Source: Rhodocollybia butyracea (taxonomy: Eukaryota > Basidiomycota > Agaricomycetes > Agaricales > Omphalotaceae). Taken from it: DNA of 64,000 nucleotides. The DNA lies in assembly GCA_015501585.1 (NCBI GenBank), contig JADNRY010000077.1, forward strand, positions 181,301 to 245,300, written 5' to 3'. Below, in pieces: positions 20,419 through 32,679 of this stretch. The notes beneath the pieces are model-generated. The model made no database searches, had not been told where the DNA came from, and worked only from the letters and a program-made list of their open reading frames with translations. The stretch's first letter is position 1; every line of letters begins with the position of its first letter. The position numbers and the translations under genes are program-made.

Positions 20419-23400
20419 ATGATTTCTACTCTCGCGCTTGCTTTCCTTGCACCGATTGGTGCCCTCGCTCAGTCCACCGCCATTGGCCCCGTTGCTGATC
20501 TTCACATCGTGAATGCGTTCATCCAACCTGACGGCTTCAATCGCTCTTATATTCTCGCCAACGGTGTATTTCCCGGACCTCCCATCGTGGGCAAGAAGGT
20601 GTGCCCAAGAATGTCTCCGCAGATGCTAACAGATACTGATTTTTCCATTACACTGACAGGGCGACAACTTTCAGATTAATGTGATCGATGAGCTCACAAA
20701 CGGAACCATGCTCCTGAGCACTTCCATCGTATGTGTACTTTTGTTTTTTTTTTGCTTGACGGCTTTCTGATTTAGCCTCTCCTCCGCCCCTTTGGTCATC
20801 AGCATTGGCACGGGCTCTTCCAAGCCGTAGGTGATCTGTTTTTCAGAATTAAAGCTTTCTGAAAAACCCCCAATGTGCATTTCCTTTCGTACAGACAACT
20901 AACTGGGCGGACGGGTTAGCAATCATACTAATACTATCAGCGTTAAAACTAATACTTATACTATCTCGAATCCATCAATCTTTTTAGACCGTACGTTAAC
21001 GGCTGTGCTCGGCCAATCCATCTTGAATCCATCACTTGCTTACTTCCACTACCGCTCCCCTAGGTCATTTGTTAACCAATGCCCCATCGCTGCCAACAAT
21101 AGTTTCTTGTACAACTTTAATGTCCCAGACCAAGCCGGGACTTTCTGGTAACCGATCCACCTTCGACTAGCTGAATGAATATGTGACTGACCCGAGACAA
21201 AAGGTACCATTCTCATCTTGCCACTCAGTATTGCGACGGCTTGCGCGGTGCCCTTATCATCTACGATCCTGATGATCCCTACCTCGACCTCTACGATGTG
21301 GACGATGGTGAGTTTCGATTCTGAGCGCTAATGTCCGACCCTGAATTTCGGCTACTAGAAACTACCATAATCACTCTTGCTGACTGGTATGCCTTTTTTT
21401 CTTTTGTTTGAATCATTAAGAAGATTGGTTTTTCAGGTATCGTGAGTGCTCGGTTTCAATGGCCTACTAAACCGTATCTCATAGAAAAATTTCTTAGATG
21501 TCCCTTCAACATTAGGTCGAAGGTAAGCTACATCTTTCCATCTGTTCCATGTTGTTGTTTTTGAATTGAGTGATTTAGTGATTCGGATGCGACACTCATC
21601 AATGGTCTAGGTGCTGCTGGCTTTAGCAATCGAAAAAAATGAAGCTTAAAGTTTGTTTGGCAGGACGGTCTCCCTCCCCTGATTCTTCACTTACTACGGC
21701 ACTGGCCGTAATCAGTGTGACCTATGGCACCCGGTAAGCAATGGACATGTATGGTATATAGAAGTTTATTTTCTTTCCAGTTACCGTTTCCGCTTGATAT
21801 CGACCGCCTGCGACCGTAAGCTTTGTATATTTTTCTCTGTAAATACCCCCTACTAACAAATTGAACTCTAGCTAACTTCAATTTTTCAATTGACGGACAC
21901 ACATTCTCTGTGAGCAGGTGTTTGTGACTCTAGAGCTTCATGAAAGCTAATGAATCATAGGTCATCGAAGCTGACGGTATCGAGACTGAGCCAGTTGTAG
22001 CAGATTCTATCCAAATTTTTGCGGGTGCGTCTAACGTTACGATATTCACGAAGTATTAACCCATTACATACTATCAATAGCTCAGCGATATTCTTTCATT
22101 GTGAGCTCTGAATCCCTCTTCACCAGAAAGACGACTCATTGTTTTTTGCGTATTAGCTTACCGCTAACCAGAGCGTAGACAACTACTGGATACGAGCTCC
22201 TGGCTCCGAAGGCCCCACAGGATTTGATAACGGTGTTAACAGTGCTATCCTTCGTTACGCCGGAGCTCCCGATGAAGAGCCTACCACAACTGATACTTCA
22301 AATAACCGTTTACAAGAAAACCAGTCTTCACGTTAGTGTTGCATATCATTTTTCTTCGTCTGACTCATAACCACCATATATATAGACTCTTGTAAATCCA
22401 GGCGCAGTAGGTTCCTGGTTTCCTTAAATTAGTGATATGGCGTGCTCTAATAGGAAGCACTACTAGCCTGGTTTGCCTACCCCAGATGGCGCAGACTACA
22501 ATCTCAACTTGCAGTTGTCACAAGTAGGTCAACTCTAAAATCAACGATGCATTATTGAACCCGTTCACTTCTGTAGACCGCAGATGGGAGGTTTATGATC
22601 AACGATGTGCAATATATTTCCCCTAATGTGCCGGTTTTACTCCAAATCCTCAGTGGTGCGACTAGTGCACGTAAGGAACAGCCATATTCGAGACGCTAAA
22701 GTTCTCACAATTTTTTTCTTCTAAAGATGACCTTCTTCCCCCGGGATCGGTTTACAATCTGCCTTTGAACCAGACCATCCAAATCACCTTCAATGCGACT
22801 ACTGTTGCTCCGCGCAACGGGCCTGTCAGTGCTATATTTCAATTCTAATGTGTAGTTTACTCACAACCTTATACTAGCACCCATTCCATCTCCATGGAGT
22901 ACGTCCTAACTCGGCGGTTCGAAAAGTTGTTCTAACAACCTTTTAGCATGCCTTCGATGTGGTTAGATCCGCTGGTACCACGGAATACAACTTCGAGAAT
23001 CCTGTTCGCAGGGATGTCGTGTCAACGGGTACAGGCCTAGATATCGACAATGTCACAATTCGATTTAGAACTGACAACGCGGGTGGGTACTATTATGTAT
23101 CTCCTCCGCTTTATCGCTGACTGGTAGAAACTTGCAGGTCCTTGTGGGTAGAGTTTTATTCGAAAATCTAAATTTGTCTGACAGCTACCCCGAATTCAAT
23201 CCAGGGTTCTTGCACTGGTAAGTGTCATTATACTAGTAAAAGTACGCCGAGGCTCTGAGCTGGTTTTACAGCCACATTGACTTCCACTTGGAAGCGTAAG
23301 TTTATCCAATTTGAAGGCCCGGAGGTTTCTCATTTTGGAATCTAGTGGTTTTGCTATCGTCCTCGCCGAAGGAGCGAATGAGACCGCAGCGGCCAACCCA

Positions 23401-23540
23401 GTACCTGGTATGATTTCTTCTTGGTTTTCTTTGGACTGATCGGGCTGATTCTTGGGACAGTGGCCTGGGAGGATCTTTGCCCCATCTACGACAACCTCAC
23501 TCCTGAACAAATTGGAGGAGCCGGAGGCCCGACCTCTTAA
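20419..23540 (+). CDS. Laccase (multicopper oxidase), many introns, one apparent frameshift
   Basis: Secreted blue copper oxidase that oxidises phenols and reduces oxygen to water. The signal peptide is [17 protein letters not shown] at 20,419. Exon 1 ends at 20,598 and exon 2 starts at 20,660; roughly fifteen short introns follow. Copper motifs in order: H-W-H-G-L-F-Q (L1), G-T-F-W-Y-H-S-H-L (L2), H-P-F-H-L-H-G-H (L3) and [15 protein letters not shown] (L4). Phe at the axial position ten residues after the Cys is the type seen in high-potential laccases. Two oddities. The L1 sequence reads W-A-D-G-S-F-V-N-Q-C where the family has G-P-A-F-V. An A4 run at 22,317-22,320 puts L-Q-E and S-L-H-T-L-V-N-P-G-A out of frame; three A would restore it. 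All splice junctions I checked otherwise keep frame to T-S and TAA at 23,540. Either a sequence error or a recent pseudogene. Confidence 0.88.
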
Positions 23541-23934
23541 AGGAGCGGATCTATCGTGAAGGCTAACAATCCTACTAGCATTTCTGGTCTTTACTTTTTT
23601 CTTGGCTGCGTTTCTCGTGGAATATAGTCCGTTTATTTTGAAAATATGATTCATATTCAATATTGTTGAGTCCCCACGTGATCGTGGTATGGCGCAGCCC
23701 TCTATTAGTATTCTTGCCGCCTCGTACTACGCCGCAGCCTCATGGAAGTGGATACTGAGTTGAAAATTCGGCGTGGAATGACGAACTCAACTTGAGAAAG
23801 ATATTGCGCCCGTGCCGCAGCCGGTTCTGATATAAATAAATTCAGATAAGTTGAAGCATGGCAGGTAGGACTTCTGCAGACTCGGACTTCTACCAGCTGT
23901 GATCCACTAACAATGAGTTCTACCATAACAATGA

Positions 23935-24000
23935 ATTCACAGGTCAAAGCTGGCGCGGTAGAGCATCTAAGCTCTAAATCAATATCGGGTTCGAACACCT
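23935..24000 (+). other. tRNA-like sequence with A-box and B-box (possible tRNA relic or SINE head)
   Basis: AGCTGGCGCGGTAGAGCAT resembles a tRNA D arm (A box) and, 31 bases on, GGTTCGAACACC resembles a T-loop B box. The spacing and the GGTAGAGCATC..GCTCT part are close to tRNA-Lys. The anticodon stem and T stem do not pair, so it is not a working tRNA. It may be chance, or it may be coding: an ATG frame M-S-S-T-I-T-M-N-S-Q passes through it. Confidence 0.3.
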
Positions 24001-24044
24001 AGTTTGCCATACTTCTATACCCTCGTTTTTTATCACCTGCCCAG

Positions 24045-25034
24045 ATGAAGACCTACAAAGAATGGTCGATCTCAGCGTGTTGGCATTCGAAAATGCTAGG
24101 AAGGAAGATGGCGGCAAGTACTCGCGCTCATCACCCTTCCTCATTCTGAACGGATGCCCCTAGACACCTCCCATGACTTTGTCTTTGACGACGACGTCGC
24201 CATTCCTCCGTTGTGGTTTCGTCAACTTATCCGTGCCGGAATGATCGAGGAAGCGGTTTATGTTGTTCGAGGCCAGGACGGGGATATCATTGGTCTGGGG
24301 CTGTTCTTGAAGCCTGGACAGAAGGCTGCTTCGACGTAAGCTATTTAGGCTTTCTTTCAAGTCACCTTGCTCAAAATGGCTCGTTGATTCCTTGTCTGTT
24401 TCTTTGCTTCTATCAGTGAGGAAATAAAGCATGAGATTGGGCATTATGAATTTCTGGAGAAGGTGAAGCCGGAGACGAGGCGTTGGTACGAGGATAATGT
24501 GCGGGATATACCATTTAGATTACAATGGTTCGGAACATGATAGGTATTGCATTTTTAGCTTCATGGTTTACTGCAGGGAAGGGAAGCTCTTTTCACTGAC
24601 GAGGTTGGCGCTCTCTGAGATGGGCGGCCATTGAACTAAATATTATTAGGAACGAGGAAAAAGATGGTGGTGCTTCCATTTGTGCACTGATCCAAGATTT
24701 CATGGGAAGGGACTCGGAAGGAAAATAGTTGACTATATTCATGGGGAGGTTCGTTGCGTTGTTGTTCCTACCGACATAAGTTGAAACTCTCCTTCAGGCG
24801 CAGAAGAATGGTCAATTTCTCGGGCTAGCCGCTAGCAACGAAGTCAATGTCAGTTTGTGGTTTCCAAAGAGTTTAGTGTCACTTACAGGATGACTTGCAT
24901 CGTAGGTCGGTAAATATAAAGCGTTAGGGTTCAGGCTGCGAGGCCGTATTACAGCTCCTGGATTGCACTCAGAGAACGGAGATAAAGGAAATGAACAGCC
25001 GCACGTCTTGTACATACTTACGAGGGATACCTGA
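24045..25034 (+). CDS. GNAT-family N-acetyltransferase (N-terminal end uncertain)
   Basis: Recognised from the later exons. W-C-F-H-L-C-T-D-P-R-F-H-G-K-G-L-G-R-K-I (about 24,675-24,730) contains the acetyl-CoA pyrophosphate loop (H-G-K-G-L-G). A-Q-K-N-G-Q-F-L-G-L-A-A-S-N-E-V-N, an intron, and V-G-K-Y-K-A-L-G-F-R-L-R-G follow, ending H-V-L-Y-I-L-T-R-D-T and TGA at 25,034. Earlier exons give D-L-Q-R-M-V-D-L-S-V-L-A-F-E-N-A (24,050-24,095) and W-F-R-Q-L-I-R-A-G-M-I-E-E-A-V-Y-V-V (24,210-24,270), matching the family layout. The joins between the first two exons and around 24,530-24,655 could not be set with confidence; a first exon upstream of 24,045 or a small lesion is possible. Substrate unknown. 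Confidence 0.65.
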
Positions 25035-25234
25035 CTGCGGTAGAGAATAGGTACTTGGGAGTTCATTTTATTAAGAACGTTTAGATCTGTAAACTCTTGT
25101 CCGATATCTCGATAATGGCAGGTCACTTTGGACTTGTGGTTTCGAGTGGTTCACCTTTTCAGGGGTGACATCGATAAGCAAAAACAGTGTAGACAACGAG
25201 TAAGAAGGATGATAGTAAACCAACTGTTTACGGA

Positions 25235-27385
25235 CTATTTTTCATCTGGCGTACTGATACCAACCTCTGTCACATCATCCTTCTCGTCTGCCTTCTTCTT
25301 GCGGAAGTTCATCCCACCCTCCCATCCAATCCATGTTGTCCTAGAGACATGAGGTCCTCGTAACATGAGCAACAAAAGCTCCATTCCCCCAAAAACCACA
25401 CGGATGCCTGAACTAAGCTTATAGCCACCTTCGGTGTAGAGTTTGGTTCCAACTGCTGTTCCCATGACTTGACCCTGTTCGATGTGAGATTGAAACGATG
25501 TAGAGCCTCGGAAGCGTGAACTTACAAGGAAAACCTGAGATCTTAAGTTAGCAGAATTTCAATTGGCTGAATTACCAGATAACATACCCAGAGGATCAAG
25601 ATAGAATTCAACCGTGAGCGTGCTTCGGGAGCAATGCTACCAGAGCCTATCAAAGGAGTGGCGAGGCGGGGGGTACGAAACAGTACTTACCTAAATATCG
25701 CGCTAGTAAGCGACACTTGAGTCGCTTGTGCACCGACATCAAGGACTAAGAGGGTACTTGGTTAATGGAATTTTTATAACGTATAAACGAATTACGAATT
25801 ATCGCGATTATAATTGGTGCGACGCTTATTTCTCCTCCAAATGTTTGGATAATTTGCGAAAAAATAGCCAGTAGTATAGCTACAAGTGTTGCCATCCATG
25901 GAACTAAACCGTCCACTGACCTCCCAACTAGTGGAGCCATGCAAATGCCAACCATTCCAACGAGGCCAAAGAGGCCAATAATCAACCTATTCTGATAGTT
26001 AAAAAATAAACAGGGTAATCAAAGATAACCGACGTAGTGTAATGATACGGGGCGCCATTCAGCAGGAAGGTCAATGTCACCCAGAATCCACCGAAGATCG
26101 ATGAACTGAAAAATAAGATGAGACAACTCTGGATCAATGCTGGTTCGGTCACTGCAAATTTGACCATCGACTTCATTATTTGATAATAGGAAATATCTTC
26201 ATTCTTGACAGGAACATCGGGAGTTATGAAATATAAGACAAGCAGGAGTAAGAATTGCCCTGAATATAAGCTTGGTTTGTAAAGAGAAACCCGTATTCGC
26301 TTGGAGGGACTTACCGCCAACACCCATCCAATATACGTTGTGATAGCTAGAGAATTGTGCTATAATTCCGGACAGTACGCGGGCCAGAAGGACACCCATG
26401 AATAACCCAGCCATAATAAAAGATATGAAGGTAGCTCTTCGATTCGCAGGTGCGAGATCGGCAGCAAGGGGCACCAATACCTGTCGTGGGTAATTAGTGC
26501 TCAAAATCGCAAGGCACATGGAACAGTCGCAGCTAACTTGGGGAGTTATAGATACTACGGCAGTTAGAAATGATAGCACCTCGAATACCCTAAGAGACTT
26601 GGTGATGGCGAGACCAATTGTGAGAGAGCCAGACGTCAAGATGAGAAGTAGCAGAAGCTGCCGCCTCCGGACTATGTCTCCAAGGGGAGAAATGAGGACG
26701 ATCCCAACGGCATAACTGCGCGCGCGTCAAAACTGCGACTTCTCCCTGAAGACAGATATTTACCCAGCTTGTAGTAAGACCGGAATCCGAGAAACCCCGA
26801 CATCGTCGACCTGGAATTGACGAGCCAGTTCAACTGCAATGATTTTCAGCACTGTCTTCCAGCGACAATGAATAATTTTTACTTAGAATTGGCTGACAAT
26901 ACCAGAGATTCATGACTAAGAGTAAGTATCTTTAGAATGGCCCAAAGTTTAGGATCGGGATGGAGCTACCAGCTAGGCTAAGGTTAATGAAGGATTGGTT
27001 AAAGGTGGGGCGTCGACGTACTGAATGTACTAGCAAAAGCAAACGTTAATACTCTGGCATATCCGAAGACTATAGATTCTCCCGGCGCAATACGACAAGA
27101 AAGTGGGATGGGTAGAAACCCGAAATCGAAACGATGTACAGCAATGGTTGATTCGACCATACTTGCTAATCCGTACTGTAATCTAATGCCAGTGGTGTGC
27201 AGTAAAGAAGTAAAAATAGTTCCGGCGCTAAAGTATCGATCATCTGCAGCAATTATAATTATCATCATGTAGTCACGTGTTATGGTTCCTTGTTTTCCTG
27301 AATTTCCTCGGTTCGCCGATGGCTGACGATCTCCCTGCCCTGTTTCCGATGAAAGACTCGCTCTTTGCCGCTGAAAATCTCTCAT
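25235..27385 (-). CDS. Major facilitator superfamily (MFS) transporter
   Basis: Plasma-membrane type MFS protein of about 480 residues in several exons. The first exon starts at ATG 27,385 with a Ser/Arg-rich cytoplasmic head, then F-G-F-L-P-I-P-L and V-L-T-F-A-F-A-S-T-F. The next exons give S-P-L-G-D-I-V-R-R-R-Q-L-L-L-L (the conserved loop 2-3 motif), P-L-A-A-D-L-A-P-A-N-R-R-A-T, F-A-V-T-E-P-A-L-I-Q-S-C-L, V-I-G-L-F-G-L-V-G-M-V-G-I-C-M-A-P-L-V-G-R and R-S-R-L-N-S-I-L-I-L-W. The last exon gives Q-V-M-G-T-A-V-G-T-K-L and H-V-S-R-T-T-W-I-G-W-E-G-G-M, ending at 25,235. At least ten hydrophobic segments are visible. Junctions examined keep frame, so it looks functional. The subfamily resembles fungal inner-permease-like MFS proteins of unknown substrate. 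It converges with the GNAT gene on its left. Confidence 0.82.
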
Positions 27386-27995
27386 TTTATGCGTAACTCG
27401 ACCCTCGAGCAGTGTCGTCTCTCGATTCGCCTTCCAAATTGAAGGCCGTTCGGCAATTTACCTCTCAAACACCAAGACTGCTTTGCAGTGAGGTTTCGAT
27501 AGACCATTAGTGCACTGCTTGAAGCCAAACTACACACTCACATGTCAGGCTCGCATGTAACTCGTTTTCACCGGGAAATGAAGCAGCAAAGCGATGCAGA
27601 ATGACATTACTTGGATCTCGAAAAGAGAGAATTCACCTACCTATCATACTACTGTCCCGACTCCTGGGCCTGCAGCCTTATAATCTCGCAGTGTCGCTTG
27701 TGTTCCCAATTCGTTCTGCTGTCCTCAAGTTTATGCGTCTTTATTTTGCGGCACTACCCCGCTTGTCGTGTACGCAGAAATGCCTCTCTTAAATACCAAA
27801 GTTGGTTCTGTAAAGGCCAATCCAAGCTCGAATCTTCATACTTGCGACTCAAAACAATTAAAGCTGTGCGCTTATAGTTGGGCCCGCTCGGTTCCGGTTT
27901 GGCTGACGAACACAAAAATCTGTCGGTTTCTGAGCTCTCTTCCAACCTTTTCAGCTCATTCTCAAACTCGCAAGTTTAAGGTCTACTAAATCATC

Positions 27996-30900
27996 ATGGT
28001 GTATGTAGTATTCTCTTTTGCATTGTGTTCCATCTGTTAATCAAAATTCGTATTCTCATGCAGGAACTTTACCGTTGGTAAGCAGGAAAATCTGCTCCAT
28101 GTCGCTCGCTGTTTACTCATCGTCTTCTGCAATGTCATCTAGATCAAATCCGTGGCCTTATGAACCGGCCAACGAACATCCGTAACATGAGTGTTATCGC
28201 CCATGGTAATAGCTCGAAAGATCTCTATCTCATCGTTAAATATTCTGATTTTTTTTCGCTATCTAGTTGACCATGGAAAATCCACACTCACAGACTCCTT
28301 GGTGGCCAAGGCCGGTATCATCGCCGCATCGAAAGCTGGAGACCAAAGGGTTATGGACACGAGGCAGGACGAAAAGGACCGTGGTATTACCATCAAGTCT
28401 ACCGCCATTTCCATGTACTTTGAGGTAGACAAGGAAGAAGTGGCATCTATGAAGCAGAAATCTGATGGTGTGCACTTTTTATACCCGACCGATGTGACTA
28501 CTGAAAACTAGTTCTTAAAGGAAACGAATTTTTGATAAACTTGATCGATTCGCCAGGACACGTTGATTTCTCCTCCGAGGTCACTGCTGCTCTCCGTGTC
28601 ACCGACGGTGCCCTTGTCGTTGTTGACTGTGTCGAAGGTGTCTGCGTGCAGACAGAAACTGTGCTCCGCCAGGCTTTGAATGAACGTATCAAACCCGTCG
28701 TCATTATCAACAAAGTTGACCGTGCTCTGCTCGAACTCCAGGTCGACAAGGAGTCTCTTTACCAGTCATTCCAACGTACCGTCGAGAGTGTCAACGTCAT
28801 TATATCTACATACCATGACGAGGCCCTTGGTGATGTCCAGGTTTACCCTGATCAAGGTACCGTGGCTTTTGGTTCTGGTCTTCACGGCTGGGCCTTCACT
28901 CTCCGTCAGTTTGCCTCCCGATACGCCAAAAAGTTCGGTGTAGACAAGGAGAAGATGATGGTCAAGCTCTGGGGCGACAACTTTTTCAATCCCAAAACGA
29001 AGAAATGGAGCACCAAGGAAAGCGATGCCGATGGGAAGCCTCTCGAGCGTGCATTCAATTTGTTTGTTCTTGACCCCATCTTCAGAATCTTCGACGCTGT
29101 CATGAACTTCAAAAAGGACGACATCGGCCCGATGCTCGAAAAGCTGGATATCAAGCTTGCCCAGAGCGAGCGTGATCTCGAGGGGAAAGCCCTCCTCAAA
29201 ATCGTCATGCGTAAATTCCTCCCCGCTGGTGACTCCATGCTTGAAATGATTGTCATAAATCTTCCTTCTCCCGCTACTGCTCAGCGGTACCGTGTCGAAA
29301 CCCTCTACGAAGGTCCCATGGATGACGAGTCCGCTATTGGTATCCGCGACTGTGACGCCAAAGGCCCCTTGTCCTTTACATCTCCAAAATGGTGCCTACT
29401 TCCGACAAGGGGCGTTTCTATGCCTTTGGACGTGTCTTTTCGGGGACCGTTCGCTCTGGCCCCAAGATCCGTATACAGGGCCCGAACTATATTCCTGGAA
29501 AAAAGGACGACCTCTTCATTAGCAGTATCCAGCGAACGGTTCTCATGATGGGTCGTTATATCGAACCTATCGAGGACTGTCCCGCGGGTAACATCGTTGG
29601 TCTTGTCGGTATTGATCAGTTCTTGTTGAAGAGCGGTACCCTCACTTCCTCTGAAACTGCGCACAACATGAAAGTCATGCGGTTTTCCGTGTCCCCCGTT
29701 GTCCAAGTTGCTGTTGAAGTGAAAAACGCAGCTGATCTTCCCAAGCTCGTGGAAGGTCTTAAACGTCTATCCAAGTCCGATCCTTGTGTCCAGGCATGGA
29801 TTAATGAGACTGGTGAGCACATTGTCGCTGGAGCTGGTGAGCTGCATTTGGAAATTTGTTTAAAGGTACGCTACAACGGCTAACGGTCCGGAAGTTCTTT
29901 CGCTAATTTCGTCATCTCATAGGATCTCCAAGAAGACCACGCCGGTGTTCCTCTCCGAATCTCTGACCCCGTTGTCCCATACCGCGAAACCGTCAGGGCA
30001 GAGTCTTCAATCGTCGCTCTGTCCAAATCCCAGAATAAGCACAACCGCTTGTATGTCAAAGCTATGCCTCTCGATGATGAGCTCTCCAAGGCAATCGAGG
30101 AAGGTAAAATTGCCCCTCGTGATGATTTCAAGATTCGTGCCCGTATCCTTGCGGACGAATTTGGATGGGATGTAACCGATGCGAGGAAGATTTGGTGCTT
30201 CGGTCCTGACACCACTGGACCCAACTTCTTGGTTGATGTTACCAAGGGTGTGCAGTACTTGAACGAGATCAAGGATTCTTGTGTCGCTGCCTTCCAATGG
30301 GCAACGAAGGAAGGAGTTTGTGCCGACGAGAACATGCGTGGTGTGCGGTTCAACATCATTGATGTTACTGTACGTTTCGTTTTGCTCAATATTTTGCATT
30401 ATGTGTGCTGATGCTTTGGCTCCACAGCTTCACACCGATGCTATTCATCGCGGTGGAGGACAGCTCATCCCCACTTGCAGGCGCGCCTGCTATGCTGCCT
30501 GTTTACTTGCTACTCCTGGTCTTCAGGAGCCCGTCTACCTTGGTAAGTGGTTCTCCAGGTTCTCTTTCAATCTCTGAATCTAATTCTAATTTCCAGTCGA
30601 AATCCAATGTCCTGAAAACGCCATCGGCGGTGTCTATTCGTGCTTAAACAAGCGTCGTGGACAGGTATTCAGTGAAGAGCAAAGGCCTGGAACACCCATG
30701 TTCACAGTCAAAGCTTATCTCCCTGTTTCTGAGTCATTTGGTTTCAATGGAGAGCTCCGATCACATACTGCTGGTCAGGCCTTTCCGCAGTGCGTATTTG
30801 ACCATTGGGAGATCATGCCTGGATGTACGTTTGTTTGTGACTACTGCTTCTGTAACGAATTCAAATTTTCTTTCTCCTCTTAGCACCGCTCGAAAAAGGC

Positions 30901-31051
30901 AGCAAGATCGAAGAAGTCGTTACGAAGATTCGTGTTCGCAAGGGGCTTAAGGTTAACTATCTTCCGTTTTCACCAAAAACTCGACTCACGCGCATGTTTT
31001 TTTTTTCAGCCTGAGATCCCTTCTCTCGATTCTTACTATGACAAGCTTTAG
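27996..31051 (+). CDS. EFT2: Translation elongation factor 2 (eEF2), one apparent frameshift
   Basis: GTPase that moves the ribosome by one codon. Tiny first exons (ATG GT at 27,996-28,000; 28,064-28,077) join to M-V-N-F-T-V-D-Q-I-R-G-L-M. G1 is [10 protein letters not shown], switch I is [10 protein letters not shown]3 is D-S-P-G-H-V-D-F, G4 is N-K-V-D-R. Domain II and III blocks follow, and the diphthamide loop [12 protein letters not shown] carries the modified His. The end is [11 protein letters not shown] at 31,051. The full-length layout (about 840 residues) with all splice sites is present. Oddity: the C4 run at 29,365-29,368 should be C5 (codons for K-G-P-L-V-L-Y-I); as written the frame is lost after G-P-L. 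In an essential, otherwise perfectly conserved gene this is more likely a consensus error than inactivation. Confidence 0.95.
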
Positions 31052-32379
31052 AGGGGTGAATAGTTGCTCGATTTGATCTCCGTGTACGAACAAGTACATA
31101 TCTGTTTGGGCTGTGGTGATGTTCAGTTCACTCAGAGTTGGAGTGTACGTTTTGGTTGAGCTCTGATTAGTATGTTGTACTTGTTCCAACTTTTCTCCAA
31201 TGACTCGTCTGATTGAAACTGGATTCAAATTTCAGGACTCATTTGTATGTATATGTATACATGCAATGCCTATGTGGGTTTTCTGGCATCTTGCTTATGT
31301 TGGAGTATCGTCGTATGTCGGAGCTTTAGGGCGATGTCACTGAGTAGTCAGCGCTCCAGCAACACTGTCTCATTACGAAGTGCATCCTGCTCACGGCCCA
31401 ACCTGAGGAGCGAGCGTACCATGCTTAAGTAAAACTAATACTAAAACTACATTTCCTGTGTTCGTGTAGCTTGCTGGAACTGCCCAGCCATAGGGACTTC
31501 ATAGCATCTATTTTCCGCTCAAGTTCCAGAAATGCGCAGGTTCGAAAGTGCCGATAGGATCCGAGAGTGATGCAGGATGAGTTTATAGACGCTTTGGCCA
31601 GCCGCGGTCCGCAGACCACAGTCCAGGAAATGTAAATGATTCTATTTTTGCTATGAAGGCAATCAAGTTACTAACATAACTTCAAGAAGTAAAACGACTC
31701 TCGTTTCATCTTATAATTGGGAGACAATACTAACGACTTACTGAAAAAGATACCTCACAACCTAAAAGCAAGTACTTATGGGTTCAGGCTTGGCTCCATA
31801 CGTCCGTGCCGTTCCGTCAGGGGTCACTGAAATGCTAATGGCAGTCTTGTGATAAAGAGGTGGGCTACCCGGCATATTCAGCCGATATAGTTAACTTTGA
31901 CCCAAATTTCATTGGCCAGTGAAGAAGGAATAGCCAGTCCTTTGAGCCAGCAGCGGGGGATGTTTTCTACAAGCTCGCACAAAGTGCCAGACCGACGGCA
32001 GTGCGCAACAGAAAAGAGCTCGCCGTTCCAGTCAAGAATGAGTATTTTTTATTGCCAAACCCGAGCGAAGATACGATGCACTTGTCGTGCTAAAAGTCCA
32101 GATATAACGAATGAGTGGTCGTAGGGTTGACCCTATGGGAGCCTGGATGAGCTCGGCGATTTGGATATTTGGTGGGAAGTTGAGGTGAAAATTCCGAATG
32201 TACTCGCCTATGGTTAGTCTCGTCCAAAATTTCTGGACGTAACGCTGTTGAATTTGATGTATTATTTCCTCTAGATTACGCAGTTACTCGTACTAGAGAA
32301 TAATAAGCACGGGAGAGAGAACCGATGCTTAGACTATCAATATTTGCCTGTGGCGAACAGACACGACGCTGGGGCCGAA
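31052..32379. other. Stretch without a recognisable gene
   Basis: EF2 3' region followed by intergenic DNA. Only short open frames without domains (for example 31,897-32,124). No repeat seen. Confidence 0.5.
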
Positions 32380-32679
32380 GATTCCGGGGCATCATCAAGA
32401 ATGTGTCGCAATTCACAAGAAATGGGTTGTAAAACTTTGCCCCATATCTTGCCCCCTCAGGAAGCGGTCAAAATAACTGATAGGGGAGCTAATCTAAGTG
32501 AGTCGGGGGGTTTTTCGGGCTTGACTTGTCAAATCACCTTAGTCTCTTTTTCCCGAGATGGTCCGTCCACTGGCTGTGCTTCTTGGGAAACTACATCTCC
32601 TATGCATATATTCGTGACTCAGGCCAAATTGGACCTCCATAAATACGGTGAAGGAAAACTCTTTTGGAAAAATAAAATC
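32380..32679 (+). promoter_or_regulatory. Upstream region of P450-1, duplicated upstream of P450-3
   Basis: Shares ordered blocks with 40,250-40,541: TCATCAAGAATGTG, a CCCCCTCAGGA / CACCCCTCAGGA block, GAGATGGTCCGT, CATATATTCGTG, and a TATA-like CATAAATAC (32,638-32,646; TATAAATAC at 40,503-40,511). P450-4 has CATAAATAC at 54,074-54,082. The box lies only 28-35 bases from the ATG, implying a short leader. Function as a core promoter is inferred. Confidence 0.5.

Noticed and set aside
23196..23660. 154-codon minus frame
   Set aside because: Antisense to the last laccase exons.
28906..29256. 116-codon minus frame
   Set aside because: Antisense to eEF2.
29361..29548. Natural C-terminus of eEF2 at the end of the longest open frame
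   Set aside because: The tail after G-P-L is out of frame; conserved EF2 sequence continues in another frame for more than 450 residues.
32344..32679. Upstream extension of P450-1 exon 1 (longer reading frame from 32,344)
   Set aside because: The region is promoter, matched by non-coding DNA upstream of P450-3, and the anchor peptide starts at 32,680.
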